Shown here: piece after piece, positions 41,047 to 49,410 of the stretch
Layout: the number at the start of each line of letters is the position of its first letter
How positions within the stretch are numbered: position 1 is the first letter of the stretch
Source of the DNA: Streptomyces katrae
GTDB lineage: Bacteria; Actinomycetota; Actinomycetes; Streptomycetales; Streptomycetaceae
DNA length: 64,000 nt
Reading direction: 5' to 3'
NCBI RefSeq assembly: GCF_002028425.1
Contig: NZ_CP020042.1
Span: 7,229,560-7,293,559 of the forward strand
The notes under the pieces: model-generated
Databases searched by the model: none
The model's input: the letters and a program-made list of their open reading frames with translations, nothing else
Told to the model about the DNA's origin: nothing
Position numbers and translations under genes: made by a program

Positions 41047-42243
41047 TTACCCGGCGGCGTCGGTGACGACCGCGCGGAAGGCCTCGGCCGCCCGGCGTGC
41101 GACCGTTTCGGCGTACGGCACGTAGACGGCCGGATCCGCGTGGTCGGCCAGGGGCAGGCGCACCGCTACCTCGGACGTGTGGGAGGTGTGGTGGGCGAGC
41201 CGGTCGGGGACCAGGGCCCGCGCGAACCGGTCGGACTCCCAGTCCCGCCACTTGTACAGGGTCGCCATCCCGTTCGCGACGCTCTCGCTGGACACGAGCG
41301 CCAGACCGTAGGCACCGGACGGCCCCGGCACCAGGAGCATCCGGGCCGGATGGAAGTCGTTGTCGCGCCACTGCCCCGCGTACAGGTGTCCCGTCGGCAT
41401 CCCCGGCGGCGTCCTGAGCCACGTGGGCTCGGGCAGGCCGGACCAGTCGAAGTGCACCCACCATCCGTGGCGCGCCTCGTGCGGCCTGTCCTTGACGGCA
41501 CTGATGCCGGGCCGGCCGGCGGCCTCCAGGGCCGCCCCCGCCGCGGTGATCGCCTCGACCACCGTCCGTACGGCTTCCTCCCGCGCCCGCCCGTTGCGGA
41601 CCGAGGCGTGGACGCGCCGCCACCAGGCGTCGACGTCACCGACCGTCTCCCGCAGCTCCGCCGGCCACGCCGGAGGCGTCTCGCCCCTCACCGCCAGCTC
41701 ACGCGGAGTGCTCCCGCCCGGGAGCGGCCGGTCCGCGGCCGCCTGGCGCCACTCCCACTCCTCGAACCGCGCCCGGGCCTCCTCCAGCCGCCGTTGCTGC
41801 TCCCGGTAGGCGCGCCGGCCCGCCTCGGCGCGCTGGGCCTCCTGTTCGGCGATGCGCCGCTCCACGGCCTCGCGCACCGGCCGGTAGGCGGCGGCCGCCG
41901 GCCCCATCCGGTCCAGGAACGCCTCCTCGGCCCTCCCGTAGGCCGCCTGCGCCCACCGCCGGCCCACCAGCCGCCTGCGCCACGGCCGGACCCGGTCCTC
42001 GACCCGCTCCAGTTCCTCCACGGCGGGAACGAGCTCACGCAGGTAGACGAGAGCGGCCGCATTCCACGCGGCCAGCTCCCGCGGGTCGCCGTCCACCCGC
42101 ACTCCGGTGCGCGACAGGCGTGAGGTGCCGAGCCCGTCCAGGACGGGCGGCTCGGTCCCGCCGGCCTCCTCGGGGAACCAGTACGCGACGGCGAGACCGG
42201 CTCGGGCGGCGGCTCGGTTCAGCCAGGATATTTTCAGGGCCAT
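41047..42243 (-). CDS. Hypothetical protein with long helical/coiled-coil core
   Basis: 398 residues; family not recognised. N-terminal ALKISWLNRAAARAGLAVAYWFPEE, a long helix rich in Arg/Glu/Ala (about 95-175; QEAQRAEAGRRAYREQQRRLEEARARFEEWEWRQ) and a C-terminal globular part with GWWVHFDWSGLPEPTWLRTPPGM, LYAGQWRDNDFHPARMLLV and YKWRDWESDRFARALVPDRL. No signal peptide or membrane helix. ATG 42243 overlaps a GGCC-rich start without clear ribosome site. Other starts further upstream in frame (to 42639) seem unlikely. Tryptophan-rich C-terminus could be a binding domain. Confidence 0.75.
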   Translation of the reverse strand: MALKISWLNRAAARAGLAVAYWFPEEAGGTEPPVLDGLGTSRLSRTGVRVDGDPRELAAWNAAALVYLRELVPAVEELERVEDRVRPWRRRLVGRRWAQAAYGRAEEAFLDRMGPAAAAYRPVREAVERRIAEQEAQRAEAGRRAYREQQRRLEEARARFEEWEWRQAAADRPLPGGSTPRELAVRGETPPAWPAELRETVGDVDAWWRRVHASVRNGRAREEAVRTVVEAITAAGAALEAAGRPGISAVKDRPHEARHGWWVHFDWSGLPEPTWLRTPPGMPTGHLYAGQWRDNDFHPARMLLVPGPSGAYGLALVSSESVANGMATLYKWRDWESDRFARALVPDRLAHHTSHTSEVAVRLPLADHADPAVYVPYAETVARRAAEAFRAVVTDAAG

Positions 42244-42563
42244 GGCCCGAGGATGCCCACGAGCACCGCTCCCAAGACCCGGGCGGGGACACGGCCGGCC
42301 GGAGTCCGCCGGTGCGGGGACGGCACCTCCGTTGATGGTGATGCAAGGAGCCCCGCCGCGCTCTGCACGTACGCGGTGGCGGCGGCGTCCCCCGGGACGG
42401 CCCCGCCACCCCCGGACGGCCCTCGAAGGGCCGCCCGCCGTCGGCCGTACGGGGGAGGCCCGCGCAGACCGCCGGGGGCGCGGGCCGTGCGCGGGCCCGC
42501 GAGGGGCCAGGCTGGACGGCGGGACGGAGGTTCCTCCCCCAACGGACGACAAGGGAGCTCGCC
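42244..42563. other. Intergenic, promoter zone of the molybdenum enzyme operon
   Basis: 320 bases divergent between the hypothetical gene and the aldehyde oxidoreductase operon. Contains a short hairpin GGCCCTCGAAGGGCC (42418-42432). No gene or regulator site recognised. Confidence 0.4.
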
Positions 42564-43187
42564 GTGGCCCACGCAACCGACCCGCCCGCACCCCAGCCCG
42601 CGCACGGCACCCCGGACGACGCCGCCCCCGGTGGGACACGCTCCCGCGTGAGCCTGCGCGTCAACGGTGTCCGCCGCGACCTCGACCTGGACCACCGCGT
42701 CACCCTCCTGGACGCCCTGCGCGAGCACCTGGACCTGACCGGCTCCAAGAAGGGGTGCGACCACGGGCAGTGCGGCGCCTGCACCGTCCTCGTGGACGGC
42801 CGGCGCGCCAACAGCTGCCTGCTGCTCGCCGTCACCCTCGACGGCTGCGCCATCACCACCGTGGAAGGCCTCGCCGCACCGGACGGATCCCTCCACCCGC
42901 TCCAGCGCGCCTTCATCGAACACGACGCGTTCCAGTGTGGCTACTGCACCCCCGGCCAGCTCTGCTCCGCCGTCGGCGCGCTCCGCGAAGCCGCAGCGGG
43001 ACACCCCTCGCTGGTCACCGCCCCCGCTCCACAGGCAGGGCCCGTCGCACTGACCGCGCCGGAGCTCAGGGAACGGCTCAGCGGGAACCTCTGCCGCTGC
43101 GGCGCCTACCCGGCGATCGTGCGCGCCGTGGCCGAAGCGGGCGCCGACGCCGCGGCCACCAGGACCGGCGCGGAGGCGATCGTATGA
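42564..43187 (+). CDS. paoA: Aldehyde oxidoreductase [2Fe-2S] subunit
   Basis: 207 residues, iron-sulfur subunit of a xanthine-oxidase-family enzyme. SLRVNGVRRDLDLDHRVTLLDALREHLDLTGSKKGCDHGQCGACTVLVDGRRANSC gives the first, plant-ferredoxin-type [2Fe-2S] cysteines; QCGYCTPGQLCSAVG and NLCRCGAYPAIV give the second cluster. Arrangement and the two accompanying genes match PaoABC (YagTSR). GTG 42564 follows AAGGGAG. E. coli PaoA has a Tat signal; none is visible here, so the enzyme may be cytosolic. Symbol by analogy only. Confidence 0.85.
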   Translation: MAHATDPPAPQPAHGTPDDAAPGGTRSRVSLRVNGVRRDLDLDHRVTLLDALREHLDLTGSKKGCDHGQCGACTVLVDGRRANSCLLLAVTLDGCAITTVEGLAAPDGSLHPLQRAFIEHDAFQCGYCTPGQLCSAVGALREAAAGHPSLVTAPAPQAGPVALTAPELRERLSGNLCRCGAYPAIVRAVAEAGADAAATRTGAEAIV

Positions 43188-44200
43188 AGCCCTTCGCCTA
43201 CGTGCGCGCCACCAGCCTCCGAGAGGCCGCCGAAGCCCACGCCGCGCACCCCGGCTCCCGCTACCTCGGCGGCGGCACCAACCTCGTGGACCTGATGAAA
43301 CTGGGCGTCGAGACCCCCACCGCCCTCATCGACATCTCCCGCCTCCCCCTGGACGACATCACCGAGCTCCCCGACGGTGCCCTGCGCGTCGGCGCCACGG
43401 TCCGCGGCAGCGACCTCGCCGCCGACCCCCGGGTACGCGCCCGCTACCCGGTGCTCGCCCAGGCACTCCTCGCCGGCGCCTCCGGCCAGCTGCGCAACGT
43501 CGCCACCACCGGCGGCAACCTGCTCCAGCGCACCCGCTGCGCCTACTTCCAGGACCCCTCCAAGCCGTGCAACAAGCGCGAACCCGGCAGCGGCTGCGGA
43601 GCCCGCGACGCAATCCACCGCGACCACGCGGTACTCGGGCACTCCGCACACTGCATCGCCACCCACCCCTCCGACATGGCCGTGGCCCTCGCCGCCCTGG
43701 ACGCCCAAGTCGAGCTGTACGGCGGACCGGACACCACCCGCACCGTCCCAGCCGCCGAACTCCACCGGCTGCCCGCCGACCACCCCGAACAGGACACCGT
43801 CGTCCGCCCCGGCGAGATCGTCACGGGCGTCCTCCTGCCCGCCCCGGCGCCCGGCACCCGCTCGCTCTACCGCAAGGCCCGCGACCGCGCCTCGTACGCC
43901 TTCGCCCTCGCCTCCGTCGCCGTCGTCCTCGACCTCGATCCCGGCGACGGCCGCGTCCGCCGGTGCGCCCTGGCCTTCGGCGGCCTCGCCCCCCGGCCCT
44001 GGCGGGCCACCACCACCGAGGACCTGCTGACCGGAGCCGCGCCGCACCCCGCCACCGTCCGCGCGGCCGTCGACGCGGAACTCGGCCGGGCGCAGCCGCT
44101 GCGCGACAACGCGTACAAGATCCCCCTCGCCCGCAACCTCGCCTGCGACACCATCGCCACCCTCGCCGGTACGCGCCCCGGTCCCCCCGCCACCGCGTGA
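43184..44200 (+). CDS. paoB: Aldehyde oxidoreductase FAD/[4Fe-4S] subunit
   Basis: 338 residues. FAD-binding domain (KPFAYVRATSLREAAEAHAAHPGSRYLGGGTNLVDLMKLG; GQLRNVATTGGNLLQRTRC) with an insert unusual in the wider family: CAYFQDPSKPCNKREPGSGC plus HCIATHPSD, four-cysteine region matching the extra [4Fe-4S] cluster site of PaoB. The C-terminal CO-dehydrogenase-type domain follows (RKARDRASYAFALASVAVVLDL). ATG 43184 overlaps the paoA stop (ATGA), so translation is coupled. Confidence 0.86.
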   Translation: MKPFAYVRATSLREAAEAHAAHPGSRYLGGGTNLVDLMKLGVETPTALIDISRLPLDDITELPDGALRVGATVRGSDLAADPRVRARYPVLAQALLAGASGQLRNVATTGGNLLQRTRCAYFQDPSKPCNKREPGSGCGARDAIHRDHAVLGHSAHCIATHPSDMAVALAALDAQVELYGGPDTTRTVPAAELHRLPADHPEQDTVVRPGEIVTGVLLPAPAPGTRSLYRKARDRASYAFALASVAVVLDLDPGDGRVRRCALAFGGLAPRPWRATTTEDLLTGAAPHPATVRAAVDAELGRAQPLRDNAYKIPLARNLACDTIATLAGTRPGPPATA

Positions 44201-44229
44201 GCGGAGCCACCGACCAGGACAGGAACACC

Positions 44230-46389
44230 ATGAGCCCCACCTCCGCCACCCTCGACACCGCCGCCCGGACCTCCCTGGGCGCCCCCGTCCCGCGGCGCGA
44301 AGCCCACGACAAGGTGACCGGCACCGCCCGCTACGCCGCCGAGCAGAACCTGCCCCGGCGGGCCTACGGCTGGCCGGTGCCCGCGACCATCGCCCGCGGC
44401 CGGATCACCTCCGTCGACACCGCCGCCGCCCTCGCCCTGCCAGGGGTACTGGGCGTCCTCACCCCCTACGACGCCCCGCGCCTGGGCCCCTCCGACGACC
44501 CCACCCTCCAGGTGCTCCAGGACCTGCGGGTACCGCACCGCGGCTGGTACGTGGCGCTCGCCGTCGCCGACACCCTGGAGGGGGCCCGGGCCGCAGCCGA
44601 CGCGGTGCGCGTCGGCTACGAGACGGAGCCGCACGACGTCACCCTGCGCGAGGGACACCCGGGCCTGTACACCCCCGAGGAAGTCAACGGCGGCTACCCC
44701 GCCCACCGCGAACACGGCGACCCCGACGCGGCGTTCGCCGCCGCCCCGGTACGCGTCGACGTCCGCTACTCGGTGCCGCCCCTGCACAACCACGCCATGG
44801 AACCGCACGCCGCCACCGCGGACTGGGACGCCGCCCGCGGCCACCTCACCGTGCACGACTCCTGCCAGGGCACCACCGTGGTGCGCGCCGTCCTGGCCGG
44901 ACTGTTCCGGCTTCCGCAGGAGCGGGTCACCGTCCTCGCCGAGCACGTCGGCGGCGGATTCGGCTCCAAGGGCACGCCGCGCCCCCACCTCGTCCTCGCC
45001 GTCATGGCCAGCCGGCACTGCGGACGCCCCGTCACCGTGGCCCTGCCCCGGCAGCACATGGCCGCGATCGTCGGACACCGTGCCCCCACCCTGCACCGCG
45101 TCCGCCTCGGCGCCCGCCCCGACGGCACCCTCACCTCGCTCACCCACGAGGTCACCACCCACACCTCACAGGTGCGCGAGTTCGTCGAGCAGGCCGCCGT
45201 ACCCGCCCGGGTGATGTACGCGGTCCGGGACAGCCGCACCACCCACCGTGTCACGGCCCTCGACTTGCCCACCCCCTCCTGGATGCGCGCCCCCGGCGAG
45301 ACCCCCGGCATGTACGCCCTGGAGTCGGCCATGGACGAGCTCGCCGACGCCCTCGGCATGGACCCCGTCGAGCTCCGGGTGCGCAACGACGCGGCCACCG
45401 AACCCGACAGCGGCCACCCCTTCAGCAGCCGCCACCTCGTGGAGTGCCTGCGCGAGGGCGCGACGCGCTTCGGCTGGCCCGGCCGCCGGCCGCCCCGGCG
45501 GGAGGGGCCGCTGCTCGTCGGGAGCGGCATGGCCGCGGCCACCTATCCCGTGTACATCGCCCCGGCCGGCGCCCGGGCCCACGCCCGGCCCGACGGGACC
45601 TACCTGGTCGAGGTCAACGCCACCGACATCGGCACCGGCGCCCGCACGGTCCTGTCCCAGATCGCCGCCGACGCCCTGGGCGTCCCGCTCGACGCCGTCG
45701 CACTGTCCCTCGGCAACAGCGCGCTGCCCGCCGGCCCCGTCGCCGGCGGCTCCGCCGGGACGGCGTCCTGGGGCTGGGCGGTGCACGACGCCTGCACCGC
45801 CCTGACCGACCGGCTGGCCCGCCACCACGGCCCGCTGCCCGGCACGGGGCTCTCCGCGTCCGCCGACACCACCCAGTCGGCGAAGCAGAAGTCCCCTTAC
45901 GCGCGGCACGCGTTCGGAGCCCACTTCGCCGAGGTCCAGGTGGACACGGTCACCGGCGAGGCACGCGTCCGCCGGCTGCTGGGCGTCTTCGCCGCCGGCC
46001 GCATCCTCAACCCGCGCACGGCCCGCTCGCAGTTCATCGGGGGCATGGTGATGGGACTGGGCATGGCCCTGACCGAACACGCCACCCTGGACCCGGCGTT
46101 CGGCGACTTCGCGGAACGCGACCTCGCCGCCTACCACGTACCGGTCAACGCCGACGTCCCCGCCATCGAGGCCCACTGGATCGAAGAACACGACAAGCAC
46201 CTCAACCCGATGGGCAGCAAGGGCATCGGCGAGATCGGCATCGTCGGCGCCGCCGCGGCCATCGGCAACGCCGTGAGCCAGGCCACCGGCCGCCGCCTGC
46301 GCCAGCTGCCCCTGACCCCGGACCGGATCCTGACCGCCCTGACCGGCCAGGACACCCCCGACGACACCGGGCGTCCCGGGCCCGTGTGA
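44230..46389 (+). CDS. paoC: Aldehyde oxidoreductase molybdenum cofactor-binding subunit
   Basis: 719 residues. LGAPVPRREAHDKVTGTARYAAEQ is the family start; LHNHAMEPHAATADW and SCQGTTVVRAVLAG, GGGFGSKGTPRPHLVLAV, and the cofactor Glu in KGIGEIGIVGAAAAIGNAV (Glu about 665-667) complete the molybdopterin cytosine dinucleotide active site. Third gene of the operon; 29 bases after paoB with AGGAACACC before the ATG. Together the subunits oxidise aldehydes to acids with electron transfer through the clusters. The insertion chaperone PaoD/XdhC is absent from this window. Confidence 0.9.
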   Translation: MSPTSATLDTAARTSLGAPVPRREAHDKVTGTARYAAEQNLPRRAYGWPVPATIARGRITSVDTAAALALPGVLGVLTPYDAPRLGPSDDPTLQVLQDLRVPHRGWYVALAVADTLEGARAAADAVRVGYETEPHDVTLREGHPGLYTPEEVNGGYPAHREHGDPDAAFAAAPVRVDVRYSVPPLHNHAMEPHAATADWDAARGHLTVHDSCQGTTVVRAVLAGLFRLPQERVTVLAEHVGGGFGSKGTPRPHLVLAVMASRHCGRPVTVALPRQHMAAIVGHRAPTLHRVRLGARPDGTLTSLTHEVTTHTSQVREFVEQAAVPARVMYAVRDSRTTHRVTALDLPTPSWMRAPGETPGMYALESAMDELADALGMDPVELRVRNDAATEPDSGHPFSSRHLVECLREGATRFGWPGRRPPRREGPLLVGSGMAAATYPVYIAPAGARAHARPDGTYLVEVNATDIGTGARTVLSQIAADALGVPLDAVALSLGNSALPAGPVAGGSAGTASWGWAVHDACTALTDRLARHHGPLPGTGLSASADTTQSAKQKSPYARHAFGAHFAEVQVDTVTGEARVRRLLGVFAAGRILNPRTARSQFIGGMVMGLGMALTEHATLDPAFGDFAERDLAAYHVPVNADVPAIEAHWIEEHDKHLNPMGSKGIGEIGIVGAAAAIGNAVSQATGRRLRQLPLTPDRILTALTGQDTPDDTGRPGPV

Positions 46390-46457
46390 GATCCGGCGGA
46401 CGGGGCAGCCGGGAAAGGAGACAGGTCAGCAACCAACCACCCGAAAGGACACCCCTC

Positions 46458-46826
46458 ATGACCGAGAACTTCTGGAACTACGGCGAATCCGCGGGCCGGC
46501 CGCACGGCATGGACCTCCGCGGGTTCAAGGTCGAGGCCGTCGACGGGAGCATCGGCAAGGTCGACAAGCACTCGGACGAGGCAGGTTCCGCCTGGATCGT
46601 GGTCGACACCGGCGTGTGGATCTTCGGCAGGGAAGTCCTCCTGCCGGCCGGCACCATCTCGCGCATCGACGTGGACGAGGAGAAGATCTACGTGGACCGC
46701 ACCAAGGAGCAGATCAAGAACGCCCCCGAGTTCCACCGCGAGAAGCACCTCGGCAACACCGACTACCACGACGAACTGGCCGCCTACTACCTCCCGGGCG
46801 CTCCCTTCGGCGGCCGCCCCCTCTGA
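46458..46826 (+). CDS. PRC-barrel domain protein
   Basis: 122 residues. The PRC barrel MDLRGFKVEAVDGSIGKVDKHSDEAGSAWIVVDTGVWIFGREVLLPAGTISRIDVDEEKIYVDRTKEQIKNAPEF contains its full set of strands, then a tail with HREKHLGNTDYHDELAAYYLPG. Proteins of this class bind RNA, protein or metal and often respond to stress; no enzymatic role. ATG 46458 follows GAAAGGACAC. It lies 68 bases after paoC on the same strand, ends at a strong terminator, and may be the last gene of that operon. Confidence 0.75.
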   Translation: MTENFWNYGESAGRPHGMDLRGFKVEAVDGSIGKVDKHSDEAGSAWIVVDTGVWIFGREVLLPAGTISRIDVDEEKIYVDRTKEQIKNAPEFHREKHLGNTDYHDELAAYYLPGAPFGGRPL

Positions 46827-46866
46827 ACCGGCAGCCGTAGGGCCCACCGCGGCCGCCGACCCTGAC

Positions 46867-46925
46867 GGCCCCGGACACGGCCCCTGGCCCCGGCCCCGGA
46901 CACGGCCCCGGACACGGCCCCGGCT
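46867..46925 (+). repeat. Short GC-rich tandem repeat (CCCCGGACACGG)
   Basis: About three copies of a 12-base GGCCCCGGACAC unit with a degenerate middle, between the PRC gene and the terminator. Confidence 0.5.
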
Positions 46926-46950
46926 CCCCGGCAGACACCGGGGAGCCGGG
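46919..46950. terminator. Strong terminator after the molybdenum enzyme operon
   Basis: CCCGGCTCCCCGG (46919-46931) pairs perfectly with CCGGGGAGCCGGG (46938-46950), loop CAGACA; 13 bp. Confidence 0.8.
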
Positions 46951-47011
46951 CGCGTGCGAACCCGGGCAGCACGTCACGTATACGAACGGCCGCACCGGGC
47001 ACACGGGGTTC

Positions 47012-47419
47012 ATGACGGTACCCAAGACAAGCGTTCTCGTACTGGACTGCGCGGAGCCCGAAGCCCTGGCCCGCTTCTACGCCGCCCTGCTGGGCGCCCG
47101 GACCGCCCCGGCCGAGGGCGAACCCGGCCTCCTCCTCGTGGCCGGCCCCGCGGGCGCGGTGCTCGGGATCCGCCGTGACCCCGACCGCGTACCGCCCAGC
47201 TGGCCGCTCCCTGACGGCCCCGAGCAGCCCCACCTGCGGATACTCGTCACGCCGGAAACGCTCGACGAGGCGGAGCGCGAAGCCGTGGCCCTGGGAGCGC
47301 GTCCCGTGTCGGCGGAGGGCAACGACCACGCCGCCGGCAGCAGGACGACGCAGCGCCGCTACGCCGACCCGGCGGGCCACGCCTTCGTCCTGGCGGCCGC
47401 CCGCATCCCGACACCCTGA
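47012..47419 (+). CDS. VOC-family protein
   Basis: 135 residues: TSVLVLDCAEPEALARFYAALLGARTAPAEGEPGLLL and a second module PHLRILVTPETLDEAEREAVALGARPV with YADPAGHAFVLAAARIP. Closest in plan to 15108-15482. One-chain glyoxalase fold; enzyme function not implied. ATG 47012 with ACGGGG upstream. Confidence 0.82.
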   Translation: MTVPKTSVLVLDCAEPEALARFYAALLGARTAPAEGEPGLLLVAGPAGAVLGIRRDPDRVPPSWPLPDGPEQPHLRILVTPETLDEAEREAVALGARPVSAEGNDHAAGSRTTQRRYADPAGHAFVLAAARIPTP

Positions 47420-47522
47420 ACCGGCCGCGGACCGCGCTCCGTTCCGTTCCGTGCGGACACGCTCCGGACGCCGATGGCCGGGGGACGGCCGAGGCCCACC
47501 CCGGCTCGGTAGCATGCGCCGC

Positions 47523-47960
47523 ATGCCCATCACACTCGAGAACGTCGGCATCGCCGTCCGCGACCTGGAAGCAGCCATCGCGTTCTTCACCGACCTCGGC
47601 CTGACGGTCATCGGCCGTGACACCGTCAGCGGCGAGTGGACCGACACCGCCGTCGGCCTCGACGGCAACCACGCCAAGATCGCGATGCTCCAGACACCGG
47701 ACGGCCAAGGCCGCCTCGAACTCTTCGAGTACATCCACCCCGAAGCGATCGAGACGCAGCCGACCCGCCCCAACGAGATCGGCATGCACCGCGTCGCCTT
47801 CTCGGTCGACGACATCGACCAGGCCCTGGAGACCGCGGCACGGCACGGATGCCACCCGCTTCGCGGCGTGGCGACCTACGAGGACGTCTACAAGCTCACC
47901 TACGTCCGCGGCCCCAGCGGCATCATCGTGATGCTCGCCCAGGAGCTGAAGAAGGACTGA
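47523..47960 (+). CDS. VOC-family protein (glyoxalase-like)
   Basis: 145 residues: ITLENVGIAVRDLEAAIAFFTDLGLTVIGRDTVSGEWTDTAVGLDGNHAKIAMLQTPDGQGRLELFEYIHP and GMHRVAFSVDDIDQALETAARHGCHPLRG ending VMLAQELK. Conserved His/Glu metal positions (ENVGIAV; ELFEY; HRVAF) are visible, so it could bind a divalent metal. TAGCAT (47510-47515) is seven bases before ATG 47523, so a leaderless start is likely; an ATG at 47514 is in frame too. Not paralogous in detail to the gene at 47012. Confidence 0.82.
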   Translation: MPITLENVGIAVRDLEAAIAFFTDLGLTVIGRDTVSGEWTDTAVGLDGNHAKIAMLQTPDGQGRLELFEYIHPEAIETQPTRPNEIGMHRVAFSVDDIDQALETAARHGCHPLRGVATYEDVYKLTYVRGPSGIIVMLAQELKKD

Positions 47961-48067
47961 CCGGCACCCGGACACGACCTGCTCCACCACGGGCCGCACA
48001 ACAGGTTGCCCGGACGGCCGGGTGCCAGCGATCATCCAGGGGATTCGCCCCCGATCCCCGGAGACAC

Positions 48068-49408
48068 ATGAGCAGCGAACTGTCCAAGGCCTGGGAACTC
48101 TTCGCATCCGGCGACCCCCAGGAGTCGATGCGGACCCTGCGGCTCGCCGCCGAAGAGATCGCGTCCGCAGAGATCGCCCCGCTGGTGGCCAAGCTGGCCG
48201 AAGGCGCCGGATTCACGGACCTCGCCGAGGCCTCGGCAGACCTGGCGGCACGCCCCGCGGAGGCCGAGGGCCTGTACCGGTTCGGCTACGCGTGCGTCGA
48301 GCGCGGGCTCCCCGCCCTGGCCGCCCCCGCGCTGCGGCAGGCACTGCGCCTGACCTTGGCGCAGCCGGCCGCGCCGGAGCGCACCGGGGGACTCTTCCGC
48401 CGCTGGTCCAAGGCCCGGACCGATGCGCGGCTCGCGCCCCGGAGGGTGCTCCTCGAACTGGTGACGTCACTGGAGCAGCTCGAGCGCCACTCCGACGCCC
48501 TGGCACTCCTGCGGGAACACGACTCCCTCATGGAGGACTGGCCTGACCGCTACCTGACGGTCTACAACGCGCTGATGGCCGGGCACATCGACACGGCCCG
48601 GCAGGTGTTCGACGGCCTGTCGGAGCCCGAGGGCGTCTGGGCCGGTCCGGGCCGACGCGTCGGGCGGATGCTCGACCGCGCCGCGGCCCTGCCGCCGAAG
48701 GGCTCCCAGGACCTGCGCGGCTGGCACTACGTGCTGACCGGCGGGCTGCTCCTGACCCTCTCCCCGCACGGTTACGACCAGGGCATGACCGGCCGCTGGG
48801 CCTACCTCCGGGACGACTTCGACTCCTGCCGGCACGGCCTGGAGCGGCTGCGGACGGTCCTGGACGCCACCGGCCGCAAGCCCGCCTCCGTCGGCCTGCT
48901 GCCGGACCGCGGCAGCCGGGCGCTCGGCCTGGCGGCGGCCCGGCTGCTCGGTGTCCCGGCCTCCCCCTACCGGCCCGGCACCCCGGACGTGCTGGTGGTC
49001 GCGTACGACCTGACCGCGTGCGACCCCGACACGGTGGCCGCGCTGACCGAGCGGGCGCCGGGCGAGCTGCTCTTCGAGCACGCCACCTGCTGGACCGAGA
49101 CGCCCGGGGCGACGGCCGACGTCTGCACCCTGCTGGTGCAGAGCGTGACCGCTCCGTGGGAGCCCGGCCTGCGGCTCTCCGAGGACGGCCGGCCCGGGCA
49201 AGGGGAGCCCGACGGCCGGCCGGCGGAGGAACTGGCCGAGGCGATCCTGGCGGCGGACCCCGCCCCGCCGGAGGGCGACGGGCAGACCCCCGAGGACCCG
49301 GACGCCGCCCTGGCCGCGTTCGCGACCCGCGCGGCGGGGCTGTGGGCGGACGGCCCGCGCGAGCGGATCCGTTCCTCGGGCCCGGTGAGCAGCGGCCGCT
49401 TCGCCTGA
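48068..49408 (+). CDS. Helical-repeat hypothetical protein
   Basis: 446 residues, function unknown. N-terminal 120 residues look like TPR-type helices (SKAWELFASGDPQESMRTLRLAAEEIASAEIAPLVAKLAEGAG; EGLYRFGYACVERGLPALAAPALRQAL). The middle has GSQDLRGWHYVLTGGLLLTLSPHGYDQGMTGRWAYLRDDFDSC, which looks like a cofactor or DUF motif I do not know, and a C-terminal PDVLVVAYDLTACDPDTVAALTERAPGELLFEHATCW. No signal peptide. ATG 48068 follows GGAGACAC. Ends 2 bases before the convergent GH5 stop, with no terminator seen. Confidence 0.7.
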   Translation: MSSELSKAWELFASGDPQESMRTLRLAAEEIASAEIAPLVAKLAEGAGFTDLAEASADLAARPAEAEGLYRFGYACVERGLPALAAPALRQALRLTLAQPAAPERTGGLFRRWSKARTDARLAPRRVLLELVTSLEQLERHSDALALLREHDSLMEDWPDRYLTVYNALMAGHIDTARQVFDGLSEPEGVWAGPGRRVGRMLDRAAALPPKGSQDLRGWHYVLTGGLLLTLSPHGYDQGMTGRWAYLRDDFDSCRHGLERLRTVLDATGRKPASVGLLPDRGSRALGLAAARLLGVPASPYRPGTPDVLVVAYDLTACDPDTVAALTERAPGELLFEHATCWTETPGATADVCTLLVQSVTAPWEPGLRLSEDGRPGQGEPDGRPAEELAEAILAADPAPPEGDGQTPEDPDAALAAFATRAAGLWADGPRERIRSSGPVSSGRFA

Positions 49409-49410
49409 CG

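Noticed and set aside
46867..46925. Treating the GC-rich 12-base repeat as a regulatory array
   Set aside because: It is a low-complexity run before a terminator and lies after, not before, a gene.
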